Positions 34,155 to 42,859 of a DNA stretch of 64,000 nt are shown piece after piece. The notes under the pieces were generated by a model. That model was not told the origin of the DNA. It saw only the letters and a list, made by a program, of their open reading frames with translations, and searched no databases. The stretch comes from Rhizobium sp. CCGE 510. GTDB lineage: Bacteria > Pseudomonadota > Alphaproteobacteria > Rhizobiales > Rhizobiaceae. Every line of letters begins with the position of its first letter. Within the stretch, counting starts at the first letter, position 1. A program made the translations under genes and the position numbers. The DNA is taken from positions 62,001-126,000 of the forward strand of contig NZ_AEYF01000048.1 of assembly GCF_000292525.1 (NCBI RefSeq). Direction: 5' to 3'.

Positions 34155-36538
34155 GCTGTCTTCCTTCTCTGGTGAAACAAGGTGAGCCAGTCCTCCGGTC
34201 CCCCGCCGATCTCCAAACGGATAGCATCGGCAAGCTCGATATTGGCCGTCCGGCCGGAGAGGATGGCGAGTTCGTCGTCGAAGCCGTTGAGGTTCAGTTC
34301 GGCGACGACGCTGTTGTGCCCCTGCTTGACGATGAATCGGCGGCTCTCGACGGAGAGCTCGCGCGAGACGAGCTCGAATTCGCGCTCGGTCAGCTTGAAG
34401 CCGTCGACATAGTCGGCGCGGTCGCCGCGCGGGTTCGGAAGAAAGATCTGGGTCGGGCACTGCTCGATGATCGTGTGGGCGATCGGCGATACGATGGCGT
34501 CGCGCGGGCTCTGAGTCGCAAACAGCATGAGACCGTTCTGCTTGCGGATCGTCTTGAGCTTGTTCTGGGCGAGATCACGAAAACCTTCGTCCTGCAGCGC
34601 CTTCCAGAACTCGTCGATGACGATGATGATGCGACGCCCGTCGATCAGTTGCTCGATTCGATAGAACAGGTACGCCATCAACGGCGTGCGGATCTCCTCG
34701 TTGTCGAGGAAATCGGTCATGTCGTAGCCGATGAACCTGGCGCCGATGCCGATATCGTCGGCTTCGTTGTCGAAGACCCAACCAAGCGGCCCGCCTCTCT
34801 CCCACCGTCGGAGACGTGCGGCAATGCCCTCGGGATCGGTGTTGTTGAGGAAGGTGCGCAGGGCGCCGATGGAGCGACGCTCCACCGGCAGGTCCGCCAC
34901 CCCGTCGATCGCCGAGGCGATGTCGCGCAACTCGGTGATCGATAATTCGCCAGATCCGGATCGGACAAGCTTGGCGATCCAACTGGTGAGGAATACTTTG
35001 TTTTCCGCAGTGAATTCCAGTGCTTTCAACGGCGCGCAGCCGGTGGCGACACCATTCCTCAGCGGCAGATAAGTACCGCCGGCCGCGCGTACGAAGAGAT
35101 CCGCGCCGCGGTCCTTGTCGAAAAAGACCATATGCGGATCGTGCTTTTCGAGCTGCGACAGCATGAAGTTCAACAGCACTGTCTTGCCCGCACCCGACGG
35201 GCCGCAGACGAAAGTGTTGCCGAGGTCGCCGTGGTGAAAGTTGAAATAGAAGGGGGAGCCGGACGCGGTCTTGAGCATGGCGACGGCCGGTCCCCACTCG
35301 TTGCCGTCCTTCTGACCTGTCGGATAGGAGTGATAGGGAGCAAGGGCTGCGAAGTTGCGCGACGTGATCGCTCCCGAGCGCGCGCGATAGCGGAAATTGC
35401 CCGGCAATTGCGCCCACCAGGCGGCCTCGAGACCGAGATCCTCGCGGGCGACGACAGCGCCGCCGCTGGTGAGGTAGGCGCGCGCCTTCGCCATGTGATC
35501 GGTCAGTTCCTTGTCCGAGGGCGCGAAGACGGCAAGTGCAAGGTGATGCTCTCCGAGAACGAAGCGATTGGATTCGAGATCGTCCATCGCCTCGCCGAGT
35601 TCCTCGATCTGCGAAGCCGCCTTGTCGCCGGCGCTGACCATCTGGTTCTGCTTGCGGCCCATGATTGTTCGGGCATCGGGCTTTGAGGTGAAGGCGAAGG
35701 ACTGCGTCAGGATGAGCTCGAAAGGTGCGGTCAGGATAGGATCGAGCATGCCGCTGCGCGTGGTCGCCGGATATTCCTTGAAGCCGAATATGCCGGCATA
35801 GCGGCTGTCGGCCTCGTGACGGATCTCGACGGTCTCGCGCCCGAAAATCACCCGGTCGGAATAGATCACCGAGGAAATTTGTCCCTCCGTCAACGGGATC
35901 GGTTCCCGCCGGCCGCCGACGATCTGGTGGAGCACTTCGCTCAGCTCGGAGAAAAGGATGCCGTCCTGTTCGTGGAGGGTGAGCAGCCGCGGCTCGAAGC
36001 GCTGCAGGCCGGCGACGACATCCGCCACGCGGTCACGCAGATGCTTCAGAGCCTGCCCGTCAAGCTCGGTATCGGATCGACGCGCCTTGCGCAGCCGGGA
36101 GAGAAGCTTGGCTGCCATTTCGGCCGGATCCCGGCCGGGATGCCAGACAAGGGTGAGGTAGAGATCGTTGCGAAACAGGTCCTCCCTCACCATCCGCTCG
36201 CGATATCGCGCATTCAGACCGGCGGAAAAGGGATTGGCGAAGTGTCCCTCGGGATAGGCATTGTCGCGGCGGCGTACCACATGCGTCCAGAGCGCCAGCC
36301 GCTCGTCGGCGATATTGCGATAGAGCGTGTTCAGGCTGCGGTGCAGGCCGTTGAGGTCTCTGACGTCTGATGTTTCGAAGGAAACGCCGTCGAGAGCGAT
36401 CATTGTCATCAACGCTCGGGATTCGAGCGCAATGGTCGTCTCGTCGACATGCCTGACATAGGGAATGAAGGTCTCCGGCCCGAGCTCGCGCGACCGGAGC
36501 GTCGCAATGTTAGACAAAGCTGAGATCCCTTTCGTCAT
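34151..36538 (-). CDS. virB4: Type IV secretion ATPase VirB4
   Basis: This 795-residue ATPase powers pilus biogenesis and substrate transfer. The N-terminal CagE/TrbE domain (about 20-300) is followed by Walker A CGPSGAGKT at about 445-453. Later motifs are IIIVIDEFWKAL (Walker B) and LMLFATQSPRDAI. The start at ATG 36536-36538 overlaps the end of virB3 by 29 bases, which is common in these operons. Confidence 0.96.
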   Translation of the reverse strand: MTKGISALSNIATLRSRELGPETFIPYVRHVDETTIALESRALMTMIALDGVSFETSDVRDLNGLHRSLNTLYRNIADERLALWTHVVRRRDNAYPEGHFANPFSAGLNARYRERMVREDLFRNDLYLTLVWHPGRDPAEMAAKLLSRLRKARRSDTELDGQALKHLRDRVADVVAGLQRFEPRLLTLHEQDGILFSELSEVLHQIVGGRREPIPLTEGQISSVIYSDRVIFGRETVEIRHEADSRYAGIFGFKEYPATTRSGMLDPILTAPFELILTQSFAFTSKPDARTIMGRKQNQMVSAGDKAASQIEELGEAMDDLESNRFVLGEHHLALAVFAPSDKELTDHMAKARAYLTSGGAVVAREDLGLEAAWWAQLPGNFRYRARSGAITSRNFAALAPYHSYPTGQKDGNEWGPAVAMLKTASGSPFYFNFHHGDLGNTFVCGPSGAGKTVLLNFMLSQLEKHDPHMVFFDKDRGADLFVRAAGGTYLPLRNGVATGCAPLKALEFTAENKVFLTSWIAKLVRSGSGELSITELRDIASAIDGVADLPVERRSIGALRTFLNNTDPEGIAARLRRWERGGPLGWVFDNEADDIGIGARFIGYDMTDFLDNEEIRTPLMAYLFYRIEQLIDGRRIIIVIDEFWKALQDEGFRDLAQNKLKTIRKQNGLMLFATQSPRDAIVSPIAHTIIEQCPTQIFLPNPRGDRADYVDGFKLTEREFELVSRELSVESRRFIVKQGHNSVVAELNLNGFDDELAILSGRTANIELADAIRLEIGGGPEDWLTLFHQRRKTA

Positions 36539-36848
36539 AGCGCCGGGTGAGCGTCAGAGGCGATAGCGTGGCGCCGCCCCAATAGGCGGCATTGCGGGAG
36601 CGGCCACGGGTTTCGATCCACGCAATCAGGATCCGAAACATATTGTGGTCGTGCTTGACGAGCGCGCGAAACAGGACATGGAAGACGATCCCGACCAGCG
36701 CGTAGGCGATCGATCCCGCAGTGATATAGAGGATGGTCGTCAGCATGATGTTGACGCCCATCGCCTCCATCGTCACGCCAGCGATCATTGCCGGGCGCGT
36801 GCAGGCGAGAAACAGCGTGTCGTCTTCGAGACTCGGAATGCTCGCCAT
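36510..36848 (-). CDS. virB3: VirB3 inner-membrane protein
   Basis: This 112-residue protein begins MASIPSLEDDTLFLACTRPAMIAGVTMEAMGVN, the usual VirB3 sequence. One or two membrane helices follow, then the tail RSRNAAYWGGATLSPLTLTRRYDERDL. VirB3 works with VirB4 in pilus assembly. The start is ATG 36846-36848; upstream sequence in this frame overlaps virB2. Confidence 0.93.
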   Translation of the reverse strand: MASIPSLEDDTLFLACTRPAMIAGVTMEAMGVNIMLTTILYITAGSIAYALVGIVFHVLFRALVKHDHNMFRILIAWIETRGRSRNAAYWGGATLSPLTLTRRYDERDLSFV

Positions 36849-36853
36849 AGCGC

Positions 36854-37153
36854 TCAATTCCCAACGATGGTGTTGACCAGCTCGGTGGCGCCGAAAATGC
36901 CGCCGATCCCGATAATCCAGAAGCCGGCCCGCCTCAAATCCATGTAGCCAAACATCCAGGCGATGCAGATGATGATGACGGCGATGACCGCCAGTAGGCG
37001 GGCGATATTGCCGGTCAGCATGTCGACGATGTTCTGCAAAACGGTTTCGATACCGGCGGCCTGGGCGAAGGCTGGCTCGACCAGGCAGATGACAATGGCG
37101 GCCGCCATGAGCGTGGATGCGGCAAGGGGGCGAAGAGGGGCTTTGGAGATCAT
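36854..37153 (-). CDS. virB2: VirB2 pilin
   Basis: This 99-residue prepilin has a long signal sequence cleaved around EPAFAQA. The mature part has two hydrophobic helices with NIARLLAVIAVIIICIAWMFGYMDLR, typical of the TrbC/VirB2 major pilin. It overlaps virB1 by 4 bases and virB3 follows after 5 bases. Confidence 0.94.
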   Translation of the reverse strand: MISKAPLRPLAASTLMAAAIVICLVEPAFAQAAGIETVLQNIVDMLTGNIARLLAVIAVIIICIAWMFGYMDLRRAGFWIIGIGGIFGATELVNTIVGN

Positions 37154-37818
37154 TCACTTTGCTCCGATCGATCATTCTGGAAAACGAGAACCGAGGATTG
37201 CCGCCCTGAGCTGAACACATCCCAGGATGGAGCCTCGACGGTTTGGGAGGGTTGTAAAGGCGGTTCGGGAAGTGCTGGTACCACCTCATCCTGTGGCTGC
37301 CCGCCAGACCCGGCCTGGTCACCGCGTTCGCCAATGGTGAGCGAGGCAAGCGTCGGCGATAACTGCTTTGCTTCCTGGCGTACCTGCTCGTCATATTTGA
37401 CCATGGCGCCGAGGGATGGATCATCGCGGCCATAATAGGACTGGAGCATCACCCTTTCGGCCTGAGCCGGGTCCCCCGCGCGTAATGCGGCGCGGTAGTA
37501 TCCGTCGAGAAGCGTGGCCGTGGCCTTGAGGTTCCGGCAGGGATCGAAGGCGTCGGCGACGGATAGCTTCAGTTTCTGAAGGTGCTCGATGCCAATACCG
37601 CCAAGGCCGATCTGGATATCCTGGCGATCGGCAATCAGGGACGTGGCAACCTCGATCGCCTCGGCCTTCGATGCGGGTTGGGTGGCCAGCGGCGGGCCCG
37701 TGTTGATGCGGATGGCGAAGGGCTGAAACCGGCTTTCGAGGCTGACAACGCCGGCCAGCGTCTGCACCTGAACCATCGGCGCACAGGTTTGCGCGATTTC
37801 GACGAATGCAGCACCCAT
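37150..37818 (-). CDS. virB1: VirB1 lytic transglycosylase
   Basis: This 222-residue protein has the SLT fold. The catalytic Glu is in GVVSLESRFQPFAIRIN (about residue 28), then IGLGGIGIEHLQKL and DPCRNLKATATLLDGYY. It opens peptidoglycan for the channel. No classical signal peptide is seen at the N-terminus (MGAAFVEIAQTCAP), as in several rhizobial homologues. The C-terminal 70 residues are Pro/Gln-rich. It lies 3 bases after the secreted 178-aa gene. Confidence 0.92.
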   Translation of the reverse strand: MGAAFVEIAQTCAPMVQVQTLAGVVSLESRFQPFAIRINTGPPLATQPASKAEAIEVATSLIADRQDIQIGLGGIGIEHLQKLKLSVADAFDPCRNLKATATLLDGYYRAALRAGDPAQAERVMLQSYYGRDDPSLGAMVKYDEQVRQEAKQLSPTLASLTIGERGDQAGSGGQPQDEVVPALPEPPLQPSQTVEAPSWDVFSSGRQSSVLVFQNDRSEQSE

Positions 37819-37821
37819 CGG

Positions 37822-38358
37822 TCAATACCAAACGCGCTGTTTACCGGCGCCGTCGATGGTGACATCGACATAGTGCGGCTGCGATCGCACATTCGGACGG
37901 CTTATCGGGAAGCCCGTGCATTGGCGGCGCCCGTCCACGCGCTGCCAATGTGGCGACAGGACCGAATTGTCGCGGGAAGTATCGTCGTTCCCATCCCAGC
38001 AGAGGCTGTTGCTCACCGGCTGCGGCGATGTCGACACGCAGGTTGCTTGCCGACCGCCGCGACCGCTATCAGTCGTGAGCTTGTACCCCGCATCGCAATA
38101 ATAGGGTTCATAGCCCGGCCGCGAACTCTGAAAACCGACGCCACTGCATTTGGGGAACACATGCCCCTCGGCAAGCTCCCGCCACAGCTTCTGGATCGGC
38201 GGCCGGCATTCGGCATATTGCGTCGGCCCGCCGGGATTGGAAAGGCATAGGATAACCTGGCATCCCCAATCCTCGGCCAGCGCTTTGCTGCCGAAAATAA
38301 GATAGGGTGGCGCAACGAAGCAGACCGTAAGCAGTGAATTCAGGAGAAGGCTTTTCAT
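37822..38358 (-). CDS. Secreted cysteine-rich protein heading the virB operon
   Basis: This 178-residue protein has the signal peptide MKSLLLNSLLTVCFVAPPYLIF, cleaved near SKALA. It has many cysteines (WGCQVILCLSNPGGPTQYAEC, FPKCSGVGF, YYCDAGYKL). Similar genes precede virB1 in other rhizobial transfer operons, where the function is not established; a periplasmic or surface accessory role is likely. I chose ATG 38356-38358 because the signal peptide starts there. It is divergent from the winged-helix regulator. Confidence 0.75.
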   Translation of the reverse strand: MKSLLLNSLLTVCFVAPPYLIFGSKALAEDWGCQVILCLSNPGGPTQYAECRPPIQKLWRELAEGHVFPKCSGVGFQSSRPGYEPYYCDAGYKLTTDSGRGGRQATCVSTSPQPVSNSLCWDGNDDTSRDNSVLSPHWQRVDGRRQCTGFPISRPNVRSQPHYVDVTIDGAGKQRVWY

Positions 38359-38456
38359 GAACAGGATCCTTCGAGACGATGGCGCCCTATTGCGTTTCGG
38401 GAGACCCAATCTGCCTGCCCGCATTCATACTGTCGTATATAACATAGTTAAATGAC

Positions 38457-38828
38457 ATGACAAGCGCGATTAAAACGCAATGGCACAACCTTGCCTTCTC
38501 GGGACTCATTCTCCATGAGATCCTCGACCATCCGCTGGAGGACGAGACCCCGCAGGCGAGGCTGAAGCAGATCGGCATGATGACGATCCTCTATACGATG
38601 ACTCAGGCCCATCAGAAGCTAACCCTCTCTAATATAATTGAGATTACGGAGCTGACACGCAGCGGTGTGAAGGAGACGGTCGACCTTTTGGTAAAGCGGG
38701 GAATGCTGGTGGAGACGATGGGGAAGAACTCCATGGGCCGGGGGACGGCGCGGCAATTCGAGATCTCTCAGGACCTCCTGAGCAAGCTGAGCTCTTTCCG
38801 TACCAGCCAGGAGGCGGGGTTAAACTGA
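38457..38828 (+). CDS. Winged-helix (MarR-like) regulator next to virB
   Basis: This 123-residue DNA-binding protein has the winged helix in its second half (HQKLTLSNIIEITELTRSGVKETVDLLVKRGMLVETMGKNSMGRGTARQFEIS). It is divergent from the virB operon with a 98-base gap that contains AT-rich promoter-like sequence around 38430-38455. By position it is the likely repressor or activator of virB. Rhizobial RctA, a winged-helix repressor of virB genes, is a functional parallel; I have not established homology. Confidence 0.78.
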   Translation: MTSAIKTQWHNLAFSGLILHEILDHPLEDETPQARLKQIGMMTILYTMTQAHQKLTLSNIIEITELTRSGVKETVDLLVKRGMLVETMGKNSMGRGTARQFEISQDLLSKLSSFRTSQEAGLN

Positions 38829-39319
38829 CTGATTTTCGCCTTTAATAGAGTGAGATGCGAATCATCTGGCAGTCCCGATCGTATGGTTGCCGGCAGCGAT
38901 CAGGGATAATGGGGCAACCCGCCCGCAGGCGGGTTCCAATCAAACAATAAGAGTATCGGAGAAATCAGCATAGCGGCGCCGTCAGGCGGATTTCGGGAAT
39001 TCTCGCCACGCTAAGGGCGGAACAAGGGCAGCCGCAGGAGCCTCAGCATAGCGGCCGGCAGGGAGGCGGGACCGACTGCCCACGCCCGTGCGTTCCGTTT
39101 GTCTGCAAAGTGTTTTGCACGCTGTAATCTACGCCCGCGCAAAAGCACGCCTCCTGATGAGAGGTAATTGACGACGATTTTGACAAGGCTGGAGCCTCGC
39201 CCGTTGTGGCTCGATTGAAATCCGCCATCTGCAGTTCGGATGTTCGCCGAAGGGTTTGTTGAGACCCCGGACATGGGCTCTGAGCCATCCGCCAAGCCGA
39301 AGGGCAAAAACTGTTGTGA
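38829..39319. other. Intergenic, no convincing gene
   Basis: A 98-codon minus-strand frame (39011-39307) starts at TTG and has no family resemblance. I see nothing else coding. A short imperfect repeat GCATAGCGGC occurs at about 38968 and 39048. Confidence 0.35.
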
Positions 39320-39622
39320 TTACGTCGCTAAAGACAAGCCATCGGTCGCCAGTTTTTTCTCCAATTCCCTATAGGCAGAGATAAGAGCGGCGATATTTTC
39401 AGGATTGCAAGCAGCGATAAATTCGCGATTTTCAGCGGCTTCCGACGAGTGCGATCTAACGTCGGCGATCGCTTTGAAATTTATATCCTGGTAGGGTGTT
39501 GTCGTCGCAACGCATCCACCGCCATAACTTTCGGAACCCTTAGATCCACGACCTTACCATGGTCCTGGAGTCGCGCTTTCAATAACGCGCTCTATTGCGG
39601 CGATGATTTTCGTAACATTCAT
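39320..39622 (-). pseudogene. Phage-like Ea22/Ead-type protein with in-frame stop
   Basis: The frame from ATG 39620-39622 reads MNVTKIIAAIERVIESATPGPW, then TAA (39554-39556). The same frame continues with GRGSKGSESYGGGCVATTTP, FKAIADVRSHSSEAAENREFIAACNPENIAALISAYRELEKKL to a TAA at 39320. The pattern ATPGPW...NREFIAA.NP..I.ALI..YRELE is that of small phage Ea22-like proteins. A single nonsense codon splits an otherwise well-preserved gene of about 100 residues. It suggests phage DNA in this patch. Confidence 0.7.
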
Positions 39623-39682
39623 TTCGCATCAGCTCCAATTCCGACCAAGCCATTTAAAACCGTAAGGCGTTAGCAAACGTGA

Positions 39683-39922
39683 TCAGTGATTGGTTTTTGC
39701 GCCATCGCCGCTGACGGCAAGGCGCTCCGCTTCGGCTATCGCGGTTGCTTTGGTTTTGAAGGGACCGATATCATGCTCTTCAGTGTCGGGCAGCCATTCC
39801 GCGAGGAACCACCATCCGCCAGGGCGGTAGCTGGCACTGCTTCTCACCGAGCCGACCCCTTTTGCGAAGAACCAGCCGGAGTCGATTCCGTCCTGCTCCC
39901 ACGAGATGTTCTGATCTGTCAC
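39683..39922 (-). CDS. Small hypothetical protein downstream of the RelE-like toxin
   Basis: From GTG 39920-39922, with GGAG six bases upstream, a 79-residue protein reads MTDQNISWEQDGIDSGWFFAKG, then SSASYRPGGWWFLAEWLPDTEEHDIGPFKTKATAIAEAERLAV. It has many aromatic residues and looks like a small phage or plasmid protein. A frameshift in the toxin gene makes the upstream frame run into this one, giving an apparent 207-aa fusion. I treat them as separate genes. Function unknown. Confidence 0.55.
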   Translation of the reverse strand: MTDQNISWEQDGIDSGWFFAKGVGSVRSSASYRPGGWWFLAEWLPDTEEHDIGPFKTKATAIAEAERLAVSGDGAKTNH

Positions 39923-40022
39923 GGCACACTCCACGTTCGTTCTTTTGTCGGGGGTAATAACTCGTCGTCGGCAATGCGCCGTGGGAAAGCTGCCTCCGAG
40001 AGGCGATTCCGGGTAAATTTTC

Positions 40023-40306
40023 TCAATTTTGTGGTGGCCATTGTCGGCGGCGTGCAGCACACGCTGGACGCGGACCGTGTAGGGATCTTCCGTGTACACA
40101 ACGATGTAGTTTGCTCGCACAATCATTTCCCGCGTACCTTCGACCCGACCGGACCGGTAAAGTCGGGGATGCTCCGGCAGCTTCGCGGCTTTGGTCTCGA
40201 TATCATCTTTCAACCTTTGCGCGGCGTCGGGATTGTCGTCTGAGATGTAATCGACAATCGCCAGCAGATCGGCTCGAGCTGCTTCCGACCATTCAAGCTC
40301 GGGCAC
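40023..40306 (-). pseudogene. RelE/ParE-family toxin, frameshifted at its C-terminus
   Basis: The N-terminal 87 residues (MPELEWSEAARADLLAIVDYI, HPRLYRSGRVEGTREMIVRANYIVVY, VRVQRVLHAA) are a typical RelE/ParE toxin. The family usually ends HAARQWP. Here a frame offset by one base encodes RQWPPQN and a TGA at 40023-40025, so one base is missing near 40045. As read, translation runs on for another 120 codons into the next gene. Toxin activity is uncertain because C-terminal residues are important in this family. It overlaps the antitoxin by 14 bases. Confidence 0.75.
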
Positions 40307-40592
40307 GGCGCTTCCTGTCGATCAATGCTTGTGCCTCATCCATGACCTGCCGATGCGGCACGCCTGGCCGAGTATCGGCCAGAGCCTCGCGCACCTTGGC
40401 ACGGAACCATTCGTCGTGGGCTTCCGGGTCGCTCGTCAGGCCGGCCGGCAATCCGCCCTCCTTGGCGACGCGGGTGAGGAAGATCCGCACGGCGTCCGAA
40501 ACGGACAAGCCGAAATTGGCGAGCGTTTCAGTGGCGTCGGCCTTGAGCTTGTCGTCTACTCTAATGTGCAGCATGGATGTATGTGCGGCCAT
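40293..40592 (-). CDS. RelB/DinJ-family antitoxin
   Basis: This 99-residue antitoxin starts MAAHTSMLHIRVDDKLKADATETLANFGLSVSDAVRIFLTRVAKEGGLP, a ribbon-helix-helix of the RelB/DinJ type. A C-terminal toxin-binding part follows. The start is ATG 40590-40592. The pair is transcribed leftwards from the AT-rich stretch near 40620-40650. It remains intact while its toxin is frameshifted. Confidence 0.88.
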   Translation of the reverse strand: MAAHTSMLHIRVDDKLKADATETLANFGLSVSDAVRIFLTRVAKEGGLPAGLTSDPEAHDEWFRAKVREALADTRPGVPHRQVMDEAQALIDRKRRARA

Positions 40593-40874
40593 CGCCGTTT
40601 CTCCTGATCTCAACGTTCACGCATATATGTATCTCAATTGAGAGATATTCAAGAGTATGCCATACCTTGCCTTCGTTCCGGTGGAGTGTCGCCGCAGTTG
40701 CATGTTCACCGATCCGGAGTATCGCTCATTGCTCTCATCGCGCAATCACCCAGACGCTGATTCACCCATCTGCCGACATCGCGTTTGAGATAGCGAGCCG
40801 AGCATCTTGGCAGCTTTCCTCTCCTCCGTGCAAAGGAAGGCCGGGATCCGGCATCCATAGCGTCTCGATGACAA

Positions 40875-41356
40875 TCGCCCCTCGGGCGAAACGGCTAATG
40901 GTATACCATTAGCCTATCCTGGGGGGGGCATCACAAACCAACTGGTCTGGACGCCGTGACCGAGGCGCCAATGCTGTTGCGAGTCGTCAGACAAAGCAAC
41001 AGCGATCACAGGCTTGGCATGTGATCCGCGCAGGAGGAACAGCGCGGTGGCCAGAGCAGTTGGTTTGTGATGCTGAAGCGAGCCGTCGTCGCGAGCTGTC
41101 GGGATGTGCGTGACCGAAGGGAACGGGCATCGATGACATGCGAACGATGAGACGGCGAGCGCACCGCAGGAGAGGATGGACACCTGGAGCGGATGCCCGA
41201 AGCATGAGGATGTAGCGCAAGGTGTCCATCCTCTCCGTCGTATTTGAGAAAGTCGCGGCAGCGTCCGTCTACCGGCCCGAAAGGCCGGGCGGGTCTTAAC
41301 CCGCTCCACAGGGAGAGGGGAGTTTGAGGGGAGAGGCGGCAAGTCTCTTCCCTCAA
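40875..41356. repeat. Array of about ten inverted repeats (hairpins)
   Basis: Perfect or near-perfect hairpin arms occur back to back: 40875-40889; a 20-bp palindrome at 40894-40913; a 17-bp outer stem 40928-40944/41057-41073 that encloses 40973-40980/40996-41003, 41004-41010/41020-41026 and 41026-41031/41042-41047; a 16-bp stem 41170-41185/41220-41235; 41272-41277/41283-41288; 41289-41294/41299-41304; and a 12-bp stem with one mismatch 41324-41335/41345-41356. No gene fits the region. It ends 3 bases before the target duplication of the IS256 element. It could be a mosaic palindromic repeat or a structured RNA. Confidence 0.75.
40894..40913. promoter_or_regulatory. Perfect 20-bp palindrome, operator-like
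   Basis: GCTAATGGTATACCATTAGC is its own reverse complement. The TGGTATACCA core resembles operators of GntR-type and some antitoxin repressors. No regulator gene lies beside it now; a run of eight G residues follows at 40921. Confidence 0.55.
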
Positions 41357-41366
41357 GATAGCACGC

Positions 41367-42703
41367 GGTTGTGTGCGTCAAGTTCAGCAAAATGGGGCAG
41401 TCATGAGACTGGTCATGCGGCGTTGCGGAGAGCGAGTTTTTTGTGCTCTCTGAGGTCGTCCATGTTGATGTAGCGGTTGGCCTCCATCCAGTTTTCATGG
41501 GTTTCGACGGCAAGCGCCCGGACTAGGCGCAAGCAGCTGTCGGTGTTGGGAAAAATACGCACGACATAGGTTCTGCGCCGGATCTCCTCGTTGAGGCGCT
41601 CGAGCATGGTGCTCTTGAGATGCTTGTGGTGAGTGCGCGGCAGGCGGAAGAAGGTGAGCGTCTGCTCGATGGCCTCCTCGACCCAGCCGGTGAGGCGCGG
41701 ATATTTGCCGGACCATTTGCCCAGCCAGGCGGCAAGATCGGCCTTCGCCTCGTCGATGTCACGCCGGTCGTAGATCCATCGCAGTTCCTGCAGGCAATCG
41801 TCGCCGTGCTTGCGCGGCAGGTGGTCGAGCGCATTGCGCAGGAAGTGCACGTAGCAGCGCTGCCAGGCGGCTTCCGGAATGACTTCGCCGATCGCCGCGA
41901 CCAGGCCGGCATGATCGTCGGAGACGACGAACTCGATACCCTTGAGGCCGCGGGCTTTCAACCCCAGTAGGAAGTCTTTCCAGGCCGAGCGGCTCTCGCG
42001 GCCGGCCATCTCGACGGAGAGGATCTGCCGCCGGCCATCCCAATCGATGCCGACGGCGATCAGCACCGCCTGGCTCCTGACGACGCCGGCCTCTCTGACC
42101 TTCTCATAGCGAGCGTCGACAATGAATAGGGAAAGGGCTCTTGAAGCGGGCGGCAGGCAAAGGCCTTCAGGCTTTCGTCGAGGCGCTTGTTGATTGCTGA
42201 GATCGATGACGCCGAGAAGGCGTGACCGCACAGTTCCTCGGTGATCGCCTTGACCTTGCGCGTCGACACTCCCTGCACATACATCTCCGCCAGCGTCGCC
42301 ACCAGCGCCCGCTCCGAGCGCTGGTAGCGCTCGAATAGTTCAGTGGAGAAGTGCCCGGAGCGGTCCTGCGGCACCCTGAGCTCCAACTTGCCGACCCGCG
42401 TTATCAGCGTGCGGCCGTAATGGCCGGAGCGGTAGCCGAGCCGCTCGGGTGTGCGTTCGCCTTTCGCAGCTCCCAAAGCCTCGTCCATCTCGGCTTCAAG
42501 GACCTCCTGCATGACAGCACGGATCACCTCGTGCAGCCCATCGGGGTTCGAAAGCAAAATATCTTTGACGGCGCCAACGGCAGTCTTATCTTCAGTCTTG
42601 GTCATGGTGGCGTTCCTTCCAGGGAATCAGGTGACGTTGAACATCACCAGCCTGCCATGGCCGCCCCTCTCAGCGAAATTTGCAGAACCTTCCGCACACT
42701 ACC
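41367..42703 (-). mobile_element. IS256-family insertion sequence, exact ends
   Basis: The 1337-bp element is bounded by imperfect inverted repeats. The left arm reads GGTTGTGTGCGTCAAGTTC and the right arm, reversed, GGTAGTGTGCGGAAGGTTC. It is flanked on both sides by the 8-bp direct repeat TAGCACGC (41359-41366 and 42704-42711). The perfect target duplication shows a single recent insertion. It carries one transposase gene in the minus direction, which is frameshifted. Confidence 0.9.
41413..42605 (-). pseudogene. IS256-family transposase, one-base deletion
   Basis: The start MTKTEDKTAVGAVKDILLSN and VLEAEMDEALGAAKGERTPERLGYRSGHYGR are typical of IS256-family (Mutator-like) transposases. 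After LQEPFPY the frame is lost. The other frame continues IVDARYEKVREAGVVRSQAVLIAVG, SVEMAGRESRSAWKDFLLGL and VVSDDHAGLVAAI to the normal C-terminus at 41413. Restoring one T (CCCTATTTCATT instead of CCCTATTCATT, near 42127) joins them into about 397 residues. This family is not known to use programmed frameshifting, so the copy is probably inactive unless this is a read error. Confidence 0.88.
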
Positions 42704-42859
42704 TAGCACGCACGTTCGATACCAGGTGCCGTCAGTCACGAAGCGAGAACCGGGAGGCGGCAACTTCATTAGCGGTGGCCGCCGATCAATCGGGCCCGAG
42801 ACCGCTGCAGGATCCGGTGCAGGCGAGAGATGGTAGGAGCCGCCTCTCGCCCTGCAACC

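Noticed and set aside
40914..41513. 199-codon minus-strand frame between the TA pair and the transposase
   Set aside because: It runs through the hairpin array and across the IS end and target duplication, so it cannot be an ancestral gene.
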